NCBI RefSeq assembly: GCF_007829335.1
Contig: NZ_VIWO01000008.1
Span: 1-64,000 of the forward strand
DNA length: 64,000 nucleotides
Source of the DNA: Chitinophaga polysaccharea
GTDB lineage: Bacteria; Bacteroidota; Bacteroidia; Chitinophagales; Chitinophagaceae
Reading direction: 5' to 3'
Shown piece by piece: positions 53,133-63,400 of this stretch (the first letter of the stretch is position 1; every line of letters begins with the position of its first letter). A program made the translations under genes and the position numbers. Under the pieces are notes generated by a model. It ran no database searches. It saw only the letters and a list, made by a program, of their open reading frames with translations, and was not told the origin of the DNA.

Positions 53133-53999
53133 CTAGTGACGTATGCGGTATTGTTTCAAAAAATTACTGGGCGATAATCCCTCAACTTCTTTAAAGTGCT
53201 TGTTAAAATTAGAAAGATTATTATACCCGCTTTCATAGCAGGCGGTAGATATACTATGGGTACCTGCCAGCAATAATTTAGCAGCATGACCAATTCTAAG
53301 TTCTTTCAAAATTTCGATAAACGTTTTATTTGTTTTTTGTTTAAAATAACGGCAAAAACCGCTGGTAGACATATGAATGATCGCTGCTGCATCCCCCAGG
53401 GTTATATTTTCCTTGAAATTCTTATATACATAGTCAAATACCTGTGTGATCCGCTGCTCCTGAGTTGATGTTCTCAAAATGTTGAAATAAGGGGAAGACA
53501 ACATCGTGCCGTCTTTTGAATGGGCGAGCAGATCTAACAATTCTATCATCCAGGCGATTTTCCGAAGGCCCTTCGCGCCCAGCATCTGCTCTAAAATAAA
53601 CCGTGCCTGGATAATCGTATCTCCTGAAAATAAAACGCCTCTGGCTGCTCTTCCAAACAAAATATTCAATTCTTTCGCCTCAGGATTTCCCATGATTACG
53701 CTGTCCATAAAATTCGGAAAAAAGTGTACTACGTAAGCCCTGGGAGGCTGCGTATAATCCTGTAAGCCTTGATACTGCCAACAGTGTGGCAGATAGCTAC
53801 CTAAAAGCACCAGCTCCGGCCCGTCAAAATCAGCGATATGATCGCCGATAAACCTCTTCCCCTGGCAATTATCCAGTAGCGCAATTTCAAAATTAACATG
53901 ACTTTTAAATGTGTTATACTCCTTCATTTCCAACACCTCTCTTCTGATCGTAAACGATTGATCAGCAGGGAATGTAAAATTCTCATATAAATATTTCAT
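53133..53999 (-). CDS. AraC family transcriptional regulator
   Basis: 288-aa regulator. An N-terminal cupin-like sensing domain (about 1-165, with FDGPELVLLGSYLPHCWQ) precedes a double helix-turn-helix of the AraC type (about 190-287). Its first HTH has ITLGDAAAIIHMSTSGFCRY and the second ISTACYESGYNNLSNFNKHF followed by the family signature GLSPSNFLKQYR. This cupin-AraC build usually responds to a sugar. It lies 99 bp from the 3' end of the convergent GH92 gene, and control of the glycan genes around it is inferred from position only. Confidence 0.93.
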   Translation of the reverse strand: MKYLYENFTFPADQSFTIRREVLEMKEYNTFKSHVNFEIALLDNCQGKRFIGDHIADFDGPELVLLGSYLPHCWQYQGLQDYTQPPRAYVVHFFPNFMDSVIMGNPEAKELNILFGRAARGVLFSGDTIIQARFILEQMLGAKGLRKIAWMIELLDLLAHSKDGTMLSSPYFNILRTSTQEQRITQVFDYVYKNFKENITLGDAAAIIHMSTSGFCRYFKQKTNKTFIEILKELRIGHAAKLLLAGTHSISTACYESGYNNLSNFNKHFKEVEGLSPSNFLKQYRIRH

Positions 54000-54131
54000 C
54001 GTTCAAGTCTTAGAGATTAACGAACATGGATATAGTAGTTACAGGGACATAAACAAGCAGGTCATAAATCGCCTCTGCAGACGGTGTAAGATATGGTCAC
54101 CGTGTAATCCCCCATTTACATTAAGTATACC

Positions 54132-54599
54132 TCAGTAGAACAGTTGTTCCGTCCCCAGCGGATATAAATATTGCTCTACCGCCACATTAGTTGTTGCTGT
54201 CAAGGCAGCAGTAACACCATTATCCAGCTTTACCGAGTAATATCCGGGTTCAGCTATTTCCGTTGATTTTACCAGGGAGAGTAAAGCATTTTTATTTGCA
54301 GGTTTGATACTGAGATTTCCTTCATTCCCTCCGCAACCAATACCAGAAAGACGGTTCACAGAAAATCCGGAGATAGTTTTTTTAGCAAAATCGTACCCAC
54401 TGTGGCTTCTGTGCACCATATCAGGGCATACCCTTGCCATACCGTAAGGTACACATGCGGCGGGATCTACCTGGCCATTGTCTCCACTGGTGTCTATAAA
54501 GAGGATTACTGGTGGCATCTTCTGCTGGCCCGAAGTATCCGGTTGAAGGGTCAGACAAACAGGGATTATCAATAGAATGCTGTATAAAGATTTAATCAT
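54132..54599 (-). pseudogene. Truncated GH92 N-terminal domain
   Basis: From the ATG at 54599 a signal peptide (MIKSLYSILLIIPVCLTLQP) is followed by typical GH92N sequence: IDTSGDNGQVDPAACVPYGM, HSGYDFAKKTISGFSVNRLS and GYYSVKLDNGVTAALTAT. The frame stops at 54132 after about 155 residues, where an intact GH92 would continue with the rest of its N-domain and the whole catalytic domain (about 580 residues more). No continuation is seen in the 130 bp downstream. Forty-six codons upstream of 54599 stay open but look non-coding. It may be a decayed paralogue of the neighbouring GH92 gene; a stand-alone secreted module cannot be excluded. Confidence 0.7.
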
Positions 54600-54813
54600 A
54601 TTTTGTAATTCATGTATAAAAGCTTTTGGGTCTATAGCTGCCTTCATCAGCTCTGCCATCATATAAGACTGTTGGTAAACCAAATTGGATACCACTGCCT
54701 TACTTTTCATCAAATATGCGCCCAGGAATGCAGGCACATTCCCGGGCGGCTTAGATTGGGTTACTTATATTGATATTTCTACTTAAAGATATTTCTATGA
54801 TGTGCTGATATGG

Positions 54814-56544
54814 TTACTTTACATTTATTTGTCCGGTAGTCCATACTTTGCCTTCCATTTGCCATGCCGGATCCGGAATGATATTCAGCCAGGATAATAC
54901 AAACAAAGGAATGTCTTTGCCGGCTGGTACCAGGGTCTGAATGTTGGCTGAAGATGGGGGAAGCAATACCGTAGAGAACGGATCCCAACTATAATTACCT
55001 GAGGATACGCCTTGCAATATGAAAGGATGGCCCTGAGCAGATTTATCCTTAAAAATGCCGCCTGTGCCATCAGTAGCTGGCCAGTATCCCAGCAGGAAAT
55101 CAACGTAGGGATGATTATCATCTACTCTTATAGCCGCCGCATCCTTGGCTATCGTTGCATCATCTATGGCACATTTGAATATTCTTACCGCCGCCATGTA
55201 TACATCGGCCGGTTGGTTAACGGAACCAGGCAGATAACCTATCCTCAGCGGCGCCGGGCTATTAATATTGCCCTGACCGGTTATCTCTTTTTCCTCACCA
55301 AACTTGCCATCAGTATAGGTTCTGGCATATCGCCTTCCATCCCTGGAAAGTATTACCGCTGCAATGTTATGCCACTTTCCATCCCCGATAACAGCGCCTC
55401 TGGCCTGGATATTCCCTTTCCCTGACTGGCCGAAATTTATCTGCCAGTAGTTCTGTTCCAGGAACATAACCCATCCCGGCACACCACGATCGAAAGAAGC
55501 ACGTTTACCAAGTATGGAAGGCCAGGTGTAATTATAGCTTCCATCCGGACGCTGGTTTACTTTAATATTCAATTCCACCGTAAAGGAAGTGGTATCACCA
55601 AAATTATAGGCCTCAATGGCATCAGGTACCGTGGCAAAAACGGCGTTATCCTTGCCAAAGAGGCGAACGGTACTTCCGGAAAACCTGGTACCATTAAACG
55701 GGCGGTCAAGGAAAAATGGCTGGAAGGTGGGAGCATAAATAATGGTAAATGTATTTAACCGTGGGTTGCTGAATGCCGTATTATCATCCTCCTGGGGATC
55801 AATAGGGTATGGTCCTCCTATACTGGACGTAACCACTACCAGCCATTTTTCACCGGAGAAATTCTTCCGCTGCCGCAGTTTCCCCAACATTTCTCCCATA
55901 TACTGATCCATGTTCGTGATAGCATCGCGGTATTGTGGAACACTGGCATCATAACCATATGCGGCGCCTGCCGCATCTACATTTCCGAAGTGCGCAATAA
56001 TTAATCCGGCAGTGTCTTTCCCCAATGCATCCAATACAGCATTCTTAACTGCCTTGTCATCATTTTCAAAATACGCTGTTTTATCAGAACCGGAAGAAAG
56101 GTAATCCGCCAGCGATTTTTTCGCGCAGAAAAAATTAACAGGATAGTCAGGCAAACGGGATTTGATCCGTTTTGTAACCGACGGATAAGCAGACAGGTTA
56201 TTACCTGAAAAGTCATTGGTGCTGACGCTATGCCGTTGCCGGCTAACGCCTGTCAGCATATCGGCCCAGGAAGTTGCCTGCACTGCGGAGGTATCCGTCA
56301 GCGAATGCCAGGAATAAATAGCGTTACTTGTCATTGACGTCAGAAATGGAGGGGCCACCTTATTAACAGACGCCCCCCTGGCCCCATCAATGATTACATA
56401 CAAGACCTTCGGAAGCGGATCATTTGTAATAGTATCATTACCTCCCGGTGTCTGGCGCATTATTTTTGCGTCTTTGTTACATGCCACCATGACGGTGAAC
56501 AGCACCGGTAAAAACAGCCTGCCTATTTTTTTATATTGACTCAT
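54814..56544 (-). CDS. Lipoprotein with degenerate alkaline-phosphatase-like domain and LamG-like domain (DUF4983-type)
   Basis: 576-aa surface lipoprotein (lipobox VMVAC, Cys22). Residues 46-300 have the fold pattern of the nucleotide pyrophosphatase/alkaline phosphatase superfamily: VLYVIIDGARG (Asp53), TSWADMLTG at the nucleophile position, HFGNVDAAGAAYG (Asp190). But the later metal ligands are changed: the usual G-H becomes G-A (Ala194) and the T-S-D-H-G block reads TSSIGG (Ser241, Ile242). A jelly-roll, LamG-like domain follows (about 310-480: FTVELNIKV, DGKWHNIAAVIL, LRIGYLPGS). I recall such proteins annotated DUF4983 in similar loci. It is the last gene of the Sus-type operon and probably binds glycan rather than cleaving phosphate. 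Confidence 0.8.
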   Translation of the reverse strand: MSQYKKIGRLFLPVLFTVMVACNKDAKIMRQTPGGNDTITNDPLPKVLYVIIDGARGASVNKVAPPFLTSMTSNAIYSWHSLTDTSAVQATSWADMLTGVSRQRHSVSTNDFSGNNLSAYPSVTKRIKSRLPDYPVNFFCAKKSLADYLSSGSDKTAYFENDDKAVKNAVLDALGKDTAGLIIAHFGNVDAAGAAYGYDASVPQYRDAITNMDQYMGEMLGKLRQRKNFSGEKWLVVVTSSIGGPYPIDPQEDDNTAFSNPRLNTFTIIYAPTFQPFFLDRPFNGTRFSGSTVRLFGKDNAVFATVPDAIEAYNFGDTTSFTVELNIKVNQRPDGSYNYTWPSILGKRASFDRGVPGWVMFLEQNYWQINFGQSGKGNIQARGAVIGDGKWHNIAAVILSRDGRRYARTYTDGKFGEEKEITGQGNINSPAPLRIGYLPGSVNQPADVYMAAVRIFKCAIDDATIAKDAAAIRVDDNHPYVDFLLGYWPATDGTGGIFKDKSAQGHPFILQGVSSGNYSWDPFSTVLLPPSSANIQTLVPAGKDIPLFVLSWLNIIPDPAWQMEGKVWTTGQINVK

Positions 56545-56576
56545 GTATATAGCATATTAGCAATGAAACGATACGG

Positions 56577-58157
56577 TTATTTTAGCAGCAGGCGGGTAAT
56601 ATTTCCGATAGGTTGTGTGTTAAATGTAGTAATGTTACCCATCAGCGTTAGCTGTATATCACCGTTAGCTGTTTTTGTTTCCAGTATATTTGATATAGTG
56701 CCGTCAAATTTACCGGTAGAATTATAGCCTGGAACCAGTTTCCCCTTGTTATCTATTACCATAAAGCCGTTACGCAGTACATTATCATAGCGTCCAAAGT
56801 ATCCGGCAGCAACGATCAACCCATTATTTAACTGAAAGCCATAATTGATATTACCATCCTCCAGCGCGCCGGTTGAAAAGCCATCGACCGGATTGAAAGA
56901 TTCGTCGACCAACACTATCCCATTAAATTTCTTATTGTTATAATTGATGAATCCTCCGGTAACAACGTATTGCTTTGTTATAGTATTATAGGTGATGCGG
57001 GTAACTGCATTATCAGCTCCCACCGTAAAGGAAGGATCCAGGCTTCCGTCCACGTTAATACGGGCTATATTTAAAACAGGCATGCCATCATATTTGCTGA
57101 ACCTGCCAAACAGAATGATCTTGCCATCCGGCTGCATTATTGCGCCGGCGATGTAGCCATTGGTGGCTGGTCGCCCCTTATGTGCGACAAGATCATAGTG
57201 ATACGATGAATCGATAGCGCCATCCTGTTTGAACCGGATCAATTGACTTGCTTCAATGCTGTCAACAACCAGTGAGTCTCTCAGAAGATCTGATGTGGAA
57301 ACGCCATATCTTTTCCTGAGATAGTACTTAAAATTGCCCACTGCAATGGTTCCTCCCTGCACATCCTGGAACAGCGCCTGAATATAGTCATCCGTGCCTC
57401 CGTTAAAAGCAGGCACCGTATCCTTTTTAGTGAACGACTGTACTGTGACGGTATCAGGAGATCCATTGGCGTTAAGGCGGCAAATATTAAACATCCTGTG
57501 TATGCCACTTCGTTGCTTGTCGAATGCCGAAAATCCACCGGCAATCATCATTTTACCGTCTGGTTGCATCACGATATCCGATATAGCTCCATTAACGCCC
57601 CAGCCAAAACGCATAGAACGATCCAATTCCCCGCTGCGGCTGATGACGATAATCCCGTTCAGGGGATTCACCACTCCTTTATTTTCATAATTAGTGAATG
57701 CGCCTACCATTAAAAACCGTCCATCCGGTAGCTCCTCCATTTTGTTTACAGGGCCGTTAGTTCCTGTGGTAACGTGGAAAGTAATATCCGGCTCAATTTT
57801 ACCTGCTACATTAAAAACAGGCCCGTAAAAAATCTGGTCACCCACCACCACCTGCACATTACCGGTACTTGCCAGATCGGGTACCTTCACACTAATATGC
57901 TGGCTGTCGAGCTCCATTATCTGTGCCTGTTGCCCATTGAAGGAAAATACCGCCTGGTTCCTATAAGGCAGCAACCCGCTAACCTTAAAGCTCACAATCG
58001 CGCCTGGGGGCGCCGTCGTCACAGGGGGAGGTTCATTCGAAAATTTTATGCCCAAAGGCGCTTTGCCACCCTCATAAGGGTTCTGAAATGTATTCTCCTT
58101 CTGGCGGCAACCATATGCCAACAGCAGGAGCAGTATATAACAGAGATGTTTCTTCAT
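56577..58157 (-). CDS. Surface lipoprotein with TIG-like and delta-60 repeat domains (DUF5008-type)
   Basis: 526-aa lipoprotein (lipobox LAYGC, Cys17). Residues 30-120 look like an IPT/TIG immunoglobulin domain (GAIVSFKVSGLLPYRNQAV, VQVVVGDQIFYGPVFNV). From about 125 the chain is a series of delta-60-type propeller repeats: LPDGRFLMVGAFTNY, MQPDGKMMIAGGFSAF, MQPDGKIILFGRFSKYDG and NINYGFQLNNGLIVAAGYFG. I recall the family name DUF5008 for such proteins in SusC/SusD loci. It lies 32 bp after the fasciclin gene and 32 bp before the phosphatase-like gene. A glycan- or protein-binding surface role is inferred. Confidence 0.82.
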   Translation of the reverse strand: MKKHLCYILLLLLAYGCRQKENTFQNPYEGGKAPLGIKFSNEPPPVTTAPPGAIVSFKVSGLLPYRNQAVFSFNGQQAQIMELDSQHISVKVPDLASTGNVQVVVGDQIFYGPVFNVAGKIEPDITFHVTTGTNGPVNKMEELPDGRFLMVGAFTNYENKGVVNPLNGIIVISRSGELDRSMRFGWGVNGAISDIVMQPDGKMMIAGGFSAFDKQRSGIHRMFNICRLNANGSPDTVTVQSFTKKDTVPAFNGGTDDYIQALFQDVQGGTIAVGNFKYYLRKRYGVSTSDLLRDSLVVDSIEASQLIRFKQDGAIDSSYHYDLVAHKGRPATNGYIAGAIMQPDGKIILFGRFSKYDGMPVLNIARINVDGSLDPSFTVGADNAVTRITYNTITKQYVVTGGFINYNNKKFNGIVLVDESFNPVDGFSTGALEDGNINYGFQLNNGLIVAAGYFGRYDNVLRNGFMVIDNKGKLVPGYNSTGKFDGTISNILETKTANGDIQLTLMGNITTFNTQPIGNITRLLLK

Positions 58158-58189
58158 ATATTGTTGCTTCTAAGGGTCTGCTGATATTG

Positions 58190-58897
58190 TTATTGTTTGT
58201 AGTGCAGGTAATCGTTAAAAAAACTCCCCGGATCAAATGCAAAATACTTGTCATTATCTGCCAGCACATGAACGGCAGCATGATGGGGTTGAATATTACA
58301 GGAAGCCACCGGAACCCGCGTAAAATAATTCGCTACGCCTGAAGGATTCGGTGCGTACGACAGATTTAACTGGCGATAACCGACATACTTAACACCGCCG
58401 GAGGTAGCATAAGTAACGCCGATGTTCATGACGGTGTTATTAAGAGAAAGGTAATTCTGGCCCCCATACACCTGCAATAAATCAAAATCAATCTGCGGAT
58501 AATCTTTCAGCAGGTTCACTCCCCTGAAAATATACATAGACATATATTTCTTCCAGACTGCCTGAGGCACGTCTGCAAGTGTTTTAATAGTGTCCTTACC
58601 CACCAGATAGAGACTTTTGTTAAAATTTCTAACCAGGTTAGAAACACTTCGGTTGGTTGGTGCAAAAAATGTCAAGGAGTCTTTGTTGAGTATTGAATCA
58701 AGTCCTGCAAGTTTGACAATTGTTTCGACGGAGTCAAAATAAAACGGTTTTGCATGCAAGTAGTCCATGACCGTTCCGTTAAACACCGGCGAAGTAATTC
58801 CTCCATCTTTATAATAATTATCCTTTTTACAAGATACATTCATCAATGCTATCAGCATTAATCCGCCAAAATATTTCAGGTAATTAGTCTTCTTCAT
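58190..58897 (-). CDS. Fasciclin (FAS1) domain lipoprotein
   Basis: 235-aa lipoprotein (lipobox MNVSC, Cys23) with one FAS1 domain from about 40 to 225. The characteristic H1 and H2 boxes are SLTFFAPTNRSVSNLV (about 75-90) and, at the C-terminus, VASCNIQPHHAAVHVLADNDK. FAS1 domains mediate adhesion or carbohydrate and protein binding at the cell surface. It starts six bases after the susD stop and is thus translationally close to it. Confidence 0.9.
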   Translation of the reverse strand: MKKTNYLKYFGGLMLIALMNVSCKKDNYYKDGGITSPVFNGTVMDYLHAKPFYFDSVETIVKLAGLDSILNKDSLTFFAPTNRSVSNLVRNFNKSLYLVGKDTIKTLADVPQAVWKKYMSMYIFRGVNLLKDYPQIDFDLLQVYGGQNYLSLNNTVMNIGVTYATSGGVKYVGYRQLNLSYAPNPSGVANYFTRVPVASCNIQPHHAAVHVLADNDKYFAFDPGSFFNDYLHYKQ

Positions 58898-58903
58898 GGA
58901 AAA

Positions 58904-60418
58904 TCAGTTTGTCCAATAGTTATTCAGTGTCATCAAAGGGTTGTTGTCCATCACAGATGTGGCAAGTGGCCAGGTCCATCCGCCACGTGCGAACTGATCA
59001 ACGGTCAGAGGGGTATAACACCATTTCTGGTCCATTACACGGCCTGTTCTAACTAGATCAAAATAGTACAGCCCTTCTCCCATGAGTTCTTTAGCTTGTT
59101 CCAGGTATACCGCTTGCCGTAGATCATCTCCGCCAGGGCCGGTATACCTTGGCGCGCCCGCTCTGTCCCGGATCATATTCAGCAGGCCCGTTGCTTCGTC
59201 TGCCCGTCCGGTTTCCACCATTGCTTCGGCAGTCATCAAAAGTGCGGTGGCATACCGAAAGATGATAATATTGTTGTCCGGGTTCACGTCTTCTCCATGC
59301 GAAAAAACGCTCGAAAATTTGATAAACTGAAATTGTCCGTTATCTGCAAACATCGACTGGTCAAACCAGGTATCACGCCTCCGATCTGCCTGCCCGTCAG
59401 GATAAAGCATGTGAAGAAAAGCCGCGCGGAAGTAGCCAAAACTATATTCATGTCCCGATAGCGGGAATTTATAAGGAAAGTGCTGTACCATATCCGAAAA
59501 AGGCGCATAGTTTGATAACGTTTCACCATAATTGAAATTCTGTGCAATTTCCACCAGTCCCTCTTCGCTTCTTCCTTTGAAGATAAGCTGGGAATTATCT
59601 ATCGGCAGCAACTTGTAGGAAGCACTTTGAATGAGCTCTTTACCATATGCAACCGTTTTCCCGAAATGATCCTGTTTATTCACTTTATCAAATCCGGCAT
59701 TCCACAAATGCATGTACATCAATAACGCTAGCGCTCCTCCTTTTGTAGCCCTGACAGCCTTTTTAGCCGGATCTTTGTAAGTCCATGGAAGGTCGTCTTT
59801 CACTTTGTCCAGTTCTGCAATACAATTATTGATGACCGTCACCATATCCGTTCGGGGTAATGGAGTACTTAAATAAGCTTCTGTATAATAGGGCACGTCT
59901 CCATATAGCCTTACCAGGAACAGATAGGTGAGGCATCTGATGAACACTGCCTCTGCTTCATACTGACGGAGATCATTGGTTGAAAGTCCCGGGATAGGGT
60001 TTCTGCCAAGTTCCTTTTCCAGGATGTTTGCCGATTGAATGACCCGGTAAAAATCTTTCCATTGGGTCATGTTGGCGAATTTGAACCCCGCATTCCACGG
60101 AGCATTGGCTGCGATCAGACCCAACAAGTTATTCTGCCCACACATATCTATATAGCCACGATAATTCTTATCTGTTTCGGGCGACATTTTCACCTGGCCT
60201 CCTCTCAGCTCCCCGGAAGCGGCGATAAAAGAGGTGCTTTGAAGCTTATCACGGAATTGTCCATAAATATCACTTATAAAAGATTCAATGTCCGAAGTTG
60301 ACTTCCAATAAGCATTTCCGGATAGTTTATCTATCGGTTGAACAGTAAGGAACTTCTTGCATCCCGAAGAAAAAAGGGTGATGCTCAGGAATATAACAGC
60401 GGTTAATTTTAGTTTCAT
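58904..60418 (-). CDS. SusD/RagB family glycan-binding lipoprotein
   Basis: 504-aa outer-membrane lipoprotein (lipobox FSSGC, Cys20, followed by KKFLTVQP) that works as the lid of its SusC partner. The tetratricopeptide-like helices typical of SusD are visible: QYEAEAVFIRCLTYLFLVRLYGD split over about 150-172 and LLMTAEAMVETGRADEATGLLNMIRDR near 390. The C-terminal segment contains the usual QAKELMGEGLYYFDLVRTGR. Length is normal. It lies 39 bp downstream of susC. The ligand is not predictable from the sequence; neighbouring GH92 suggests mannose-containing glycans. Confidence 0.94.
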   Translation of the reverse strand: MKLKLTAVIFLSITLFSSGCKKFLTVQPIDKLSGNAYWKSTSDIESFISDIYGQFRDKLQSTSFIAASGELRGGQVKMSPETDKNYRGYIDMCGQNNLLGLIAANAPWNAGFKFANMTQWKDFYRVIQSANILEKELGRNPIPGLSTNDLRQYEAEAVFIRCLTYLFLVRLYGDVPYYTEAYLSTPLPRTDMVTVINNCIAELDKVKDDLPWTYKDPAKKAVRATKGGALALLMYMHLWNAGFDKVNKQDHFGKTVAYGKELIQSASYKLLPIDNSQLIFKGRSEEGLVEIAQNFNYGETLSNYAPFSDMVQHFPYKFPLSGHEYSFGYFRAAFLHMLYPDGQADRRRDTWFDQSMFADNGQFQFIKFSSVFSHGEDVNPDNNIIIFRYATALLMTAEAMVETGRADEATGLLNMIRDRAGAPRYTGPGGDDLRQAVYLEQAKELMGEGLYYFDLVRTGRVMDQKWCYTPLTVDQFARGGWTWPLATSVMDNNPLMTLNNYWTN

Positions 60419-60457
60419 AATTAAAAAAATTGAAGGAACATATGATCAACGCTCTAC

Positions 60458-63400
60458 TTAAAAATCCACGTTCAGGCCCAGGTTATAAGTATGTGGGACG
60501 GGATATCCATCTGAACGGTCACGCCCCAGATCCGTTACATTCTCCGGGTTAGGGCCGCGGTATTTCGACCATGAAAACAGGTTATTGACTGACCCATATA
60601 CTCTAACAGAACTCAAGCCAATATGCTTTGTCAGTCCCCTGTCGAAAGTATAAGACAAAGACGCTGTATTCAGCTTGTAATAACTACCCGTTTCCTGGAA
60701 AAGGCTCTGATTAGACCTGTAAGGCTGGGTGAGTGGCGCGCGCTTCCAATCGTAAACATTCGCGAAGCCGGCGTTGTCGCCATTCTTTTGCCAGTAGGTG
60801 ATATCCGGTGGGAGCACTGTAATAGCTTTTCCGTTAAACGGATCCTGTAAAAACTGCATTCGCTCCACAAGCGCACTATTAATAATGTCTCTGATGAGCG
60901 TGAATGAGCCATTTATATTCAATGAAACATTTTTATACTTGAAATAAGAACTAAAACCGCCAGTGATCAGTGGCATACTATTTCCCATAATAACACGGTC
61001 ATTGTCTGAAATAACATAGTTACCATCCAGGTCGCGGAATTTGGCATCACCTGCGTGGAAGGGAACACCATCGGCGGTATGGAGATAAATACCTGTAGCA
61101 GGATCCAAAGGCACATCATCGTTGGTAGCGTAAACGCCCTGATTCTGATACAGGTAATTGCTGAAAGTATTACGTCCTACCCGGAGGTAGATATTATCGG
61201 CGGTAAGAAACTGACGCTCATTGCCTGGCAACCGTGTTAATACGTCTTTATTCAATGCTCCATTGATGGAAAAAGTCCACTGGAAAGCACTATTCTTTGG
61301 TAAAGGACGGAAGGTAAGACTCAGCTCATATCCATAATTGACCATCCCTACCTCATTAGTGATTACCTGATCGAATCCGGCTATATCCGGCAACGGTTTT
61401 CCGCGTGTGAGATAATCCACCTGCTTGTAATAGGTATCAAATATGAGTTCTATCCGGCTGTCGAAAAAACCAACCTCCACGCCTATATCATATTGGCTGG
61501 TGGTAGTTGGCTTCAGGGAAGGATTGGGTAAAGTGCCGAAATTGATCCCGATCCTTGGCGTATTATTATAGGTTTGTCTGAGATCATACTGACCCGAAGA
61601 GGAAAAAATATCACCATTAGGTACGATGTTCCTTCCCCAGCTAAAGCGAAGCGAACCAAAAGTGAGCCACGACAGGTCTTTTGCAAACTTCTCTTTGTTG
61701 AAGTTCCAACGCAATCCCATAGCCGGGTTGGCAGAATACCTGTTAGACACGCCACTGGAGGAAGATCCATCCATACGGTAACTAAAATCAAAAATGTACT
61801 TCTTCTTAAAGTCGTAACTGAAAATACCGGCAAAAGACGCCACATGATTTTTATTATACCCCAGCAAACCTCCCCTGGAGGTAAGACCATCAGCACCCAA
61901 TGGACCCTGGAACTGATCGTTCGGTGTTTTTTTCTGTCGAATCACGGCCTGTTGGGAAGCGGAAGAATATATTTCGTTGGAAAAAGACAGAAAAAAATTA
62001 TGCGTTGCGTGAACTGATTTGTAGTAAGACAAGGCATTCCTGTTGAAAAGCGTAAATGACCGGTCGTTATATCCATATGCTTCTGAAAAATCGTTGTTCG
62101 CAGCCGCGGGTGTAAAGTTATCTTCCGTATTAGTGCCATAATCGTAGCCCAGGCTGGACGAAAGTGATAGTCCTTTGTATAATTCGTAGTTCACATCCAG
62201 ATTGATGTGATAGTTGCCACTTTTATTATCATTCTTTGTGTTAAGCGACGATAAAGCACTATTGGTACTAAGGAAGTAACTGGGCGGCGGTAGTAAAGAC
62301 GAAGACTTACCATCTGTTGCCACCCCCTTTTGTAACAACCCCGATCCCGAACCTTTGTTTCTCAGCCCGAGAGAAGAGGATAACGCGGCAAAAACACGGA
62401 GCTTCTTTGTTGGTTTATATTCCATGTTCGTATTCAGAGAATATCTGCTAAAGCCGGTATTTCTGATCACCCCGGATTCATTATAATAACCAAGATTAAC
62501 TTTGTAGTTGAACGTAGGATCCCCACCGCTGATTCCCACATTATGCGTCTGATTAAACGTATTCCGGTAAAAAACCCCTTGCCAGTCGGTACTGTTGTTA
62601 TAATAGGGATTCAGACTATCTGCCAGGAGCGGCGTGTAGGCAATATTGTAAATATCTCCCAGCGTACCATAATTGAATATTTCAGCCAGGCGAAAATCCC
62701 GTTCCGATTTCCCTCCCATGGTTGGCCGCAGCTTAGGTACTGTGTTCAGGAAAAAATTCCCGGTATATCTTACAACAGGTATTGGTGAATTACCACGATG
62801 CGTATTAATAATGATCACACCGTATGCCCCGCGCGAACCATATAGTGAGGTGGCCTGTGCGTCTTTGAGCACCTCTATGCTTTCAATGTCCTCCGGGGGA
62901 ATAAGGGATAGCGGACTTACACCTGGACCGGCTGTTTGAAATCCGTAATCAAAATTGGTATTTGCCTGGATAGGCACGCCGTCTACAATGTAAAGTGGAG
63001 AAGTAGGTGTAAGAAATGCATCATCGCCTTTTCCTGTTACATTGATGGTGGACAAGCCACGCAGCATTACAGAGCCACGCGCACCGGGGGCGCCCGTATT
63101 ATTCTGGACATTAAGCCCCGCTACTTTACCCTGCAGTAGTTGTTCAACATTCGACACCGGTATATCCTGCAGGTCTTTACCACTTACTATAACTGCGGCG
63201 CCGGTTACAGATTCACGCGTCTTCTTCTGATAACCTACAATTACTGCTTCATTCAATTTATTTTCATTCACGCTCATTTGCACGGCTATCTCTCTCCGGG
63301 AACCAGGCTTTATTTTAAAATCGGAGTATCCTAAAAAGCGAAATACCAATGGCATACCGGGATCTACCAATACGGAGAATTCTCCACTGCTGCCGGTAAC

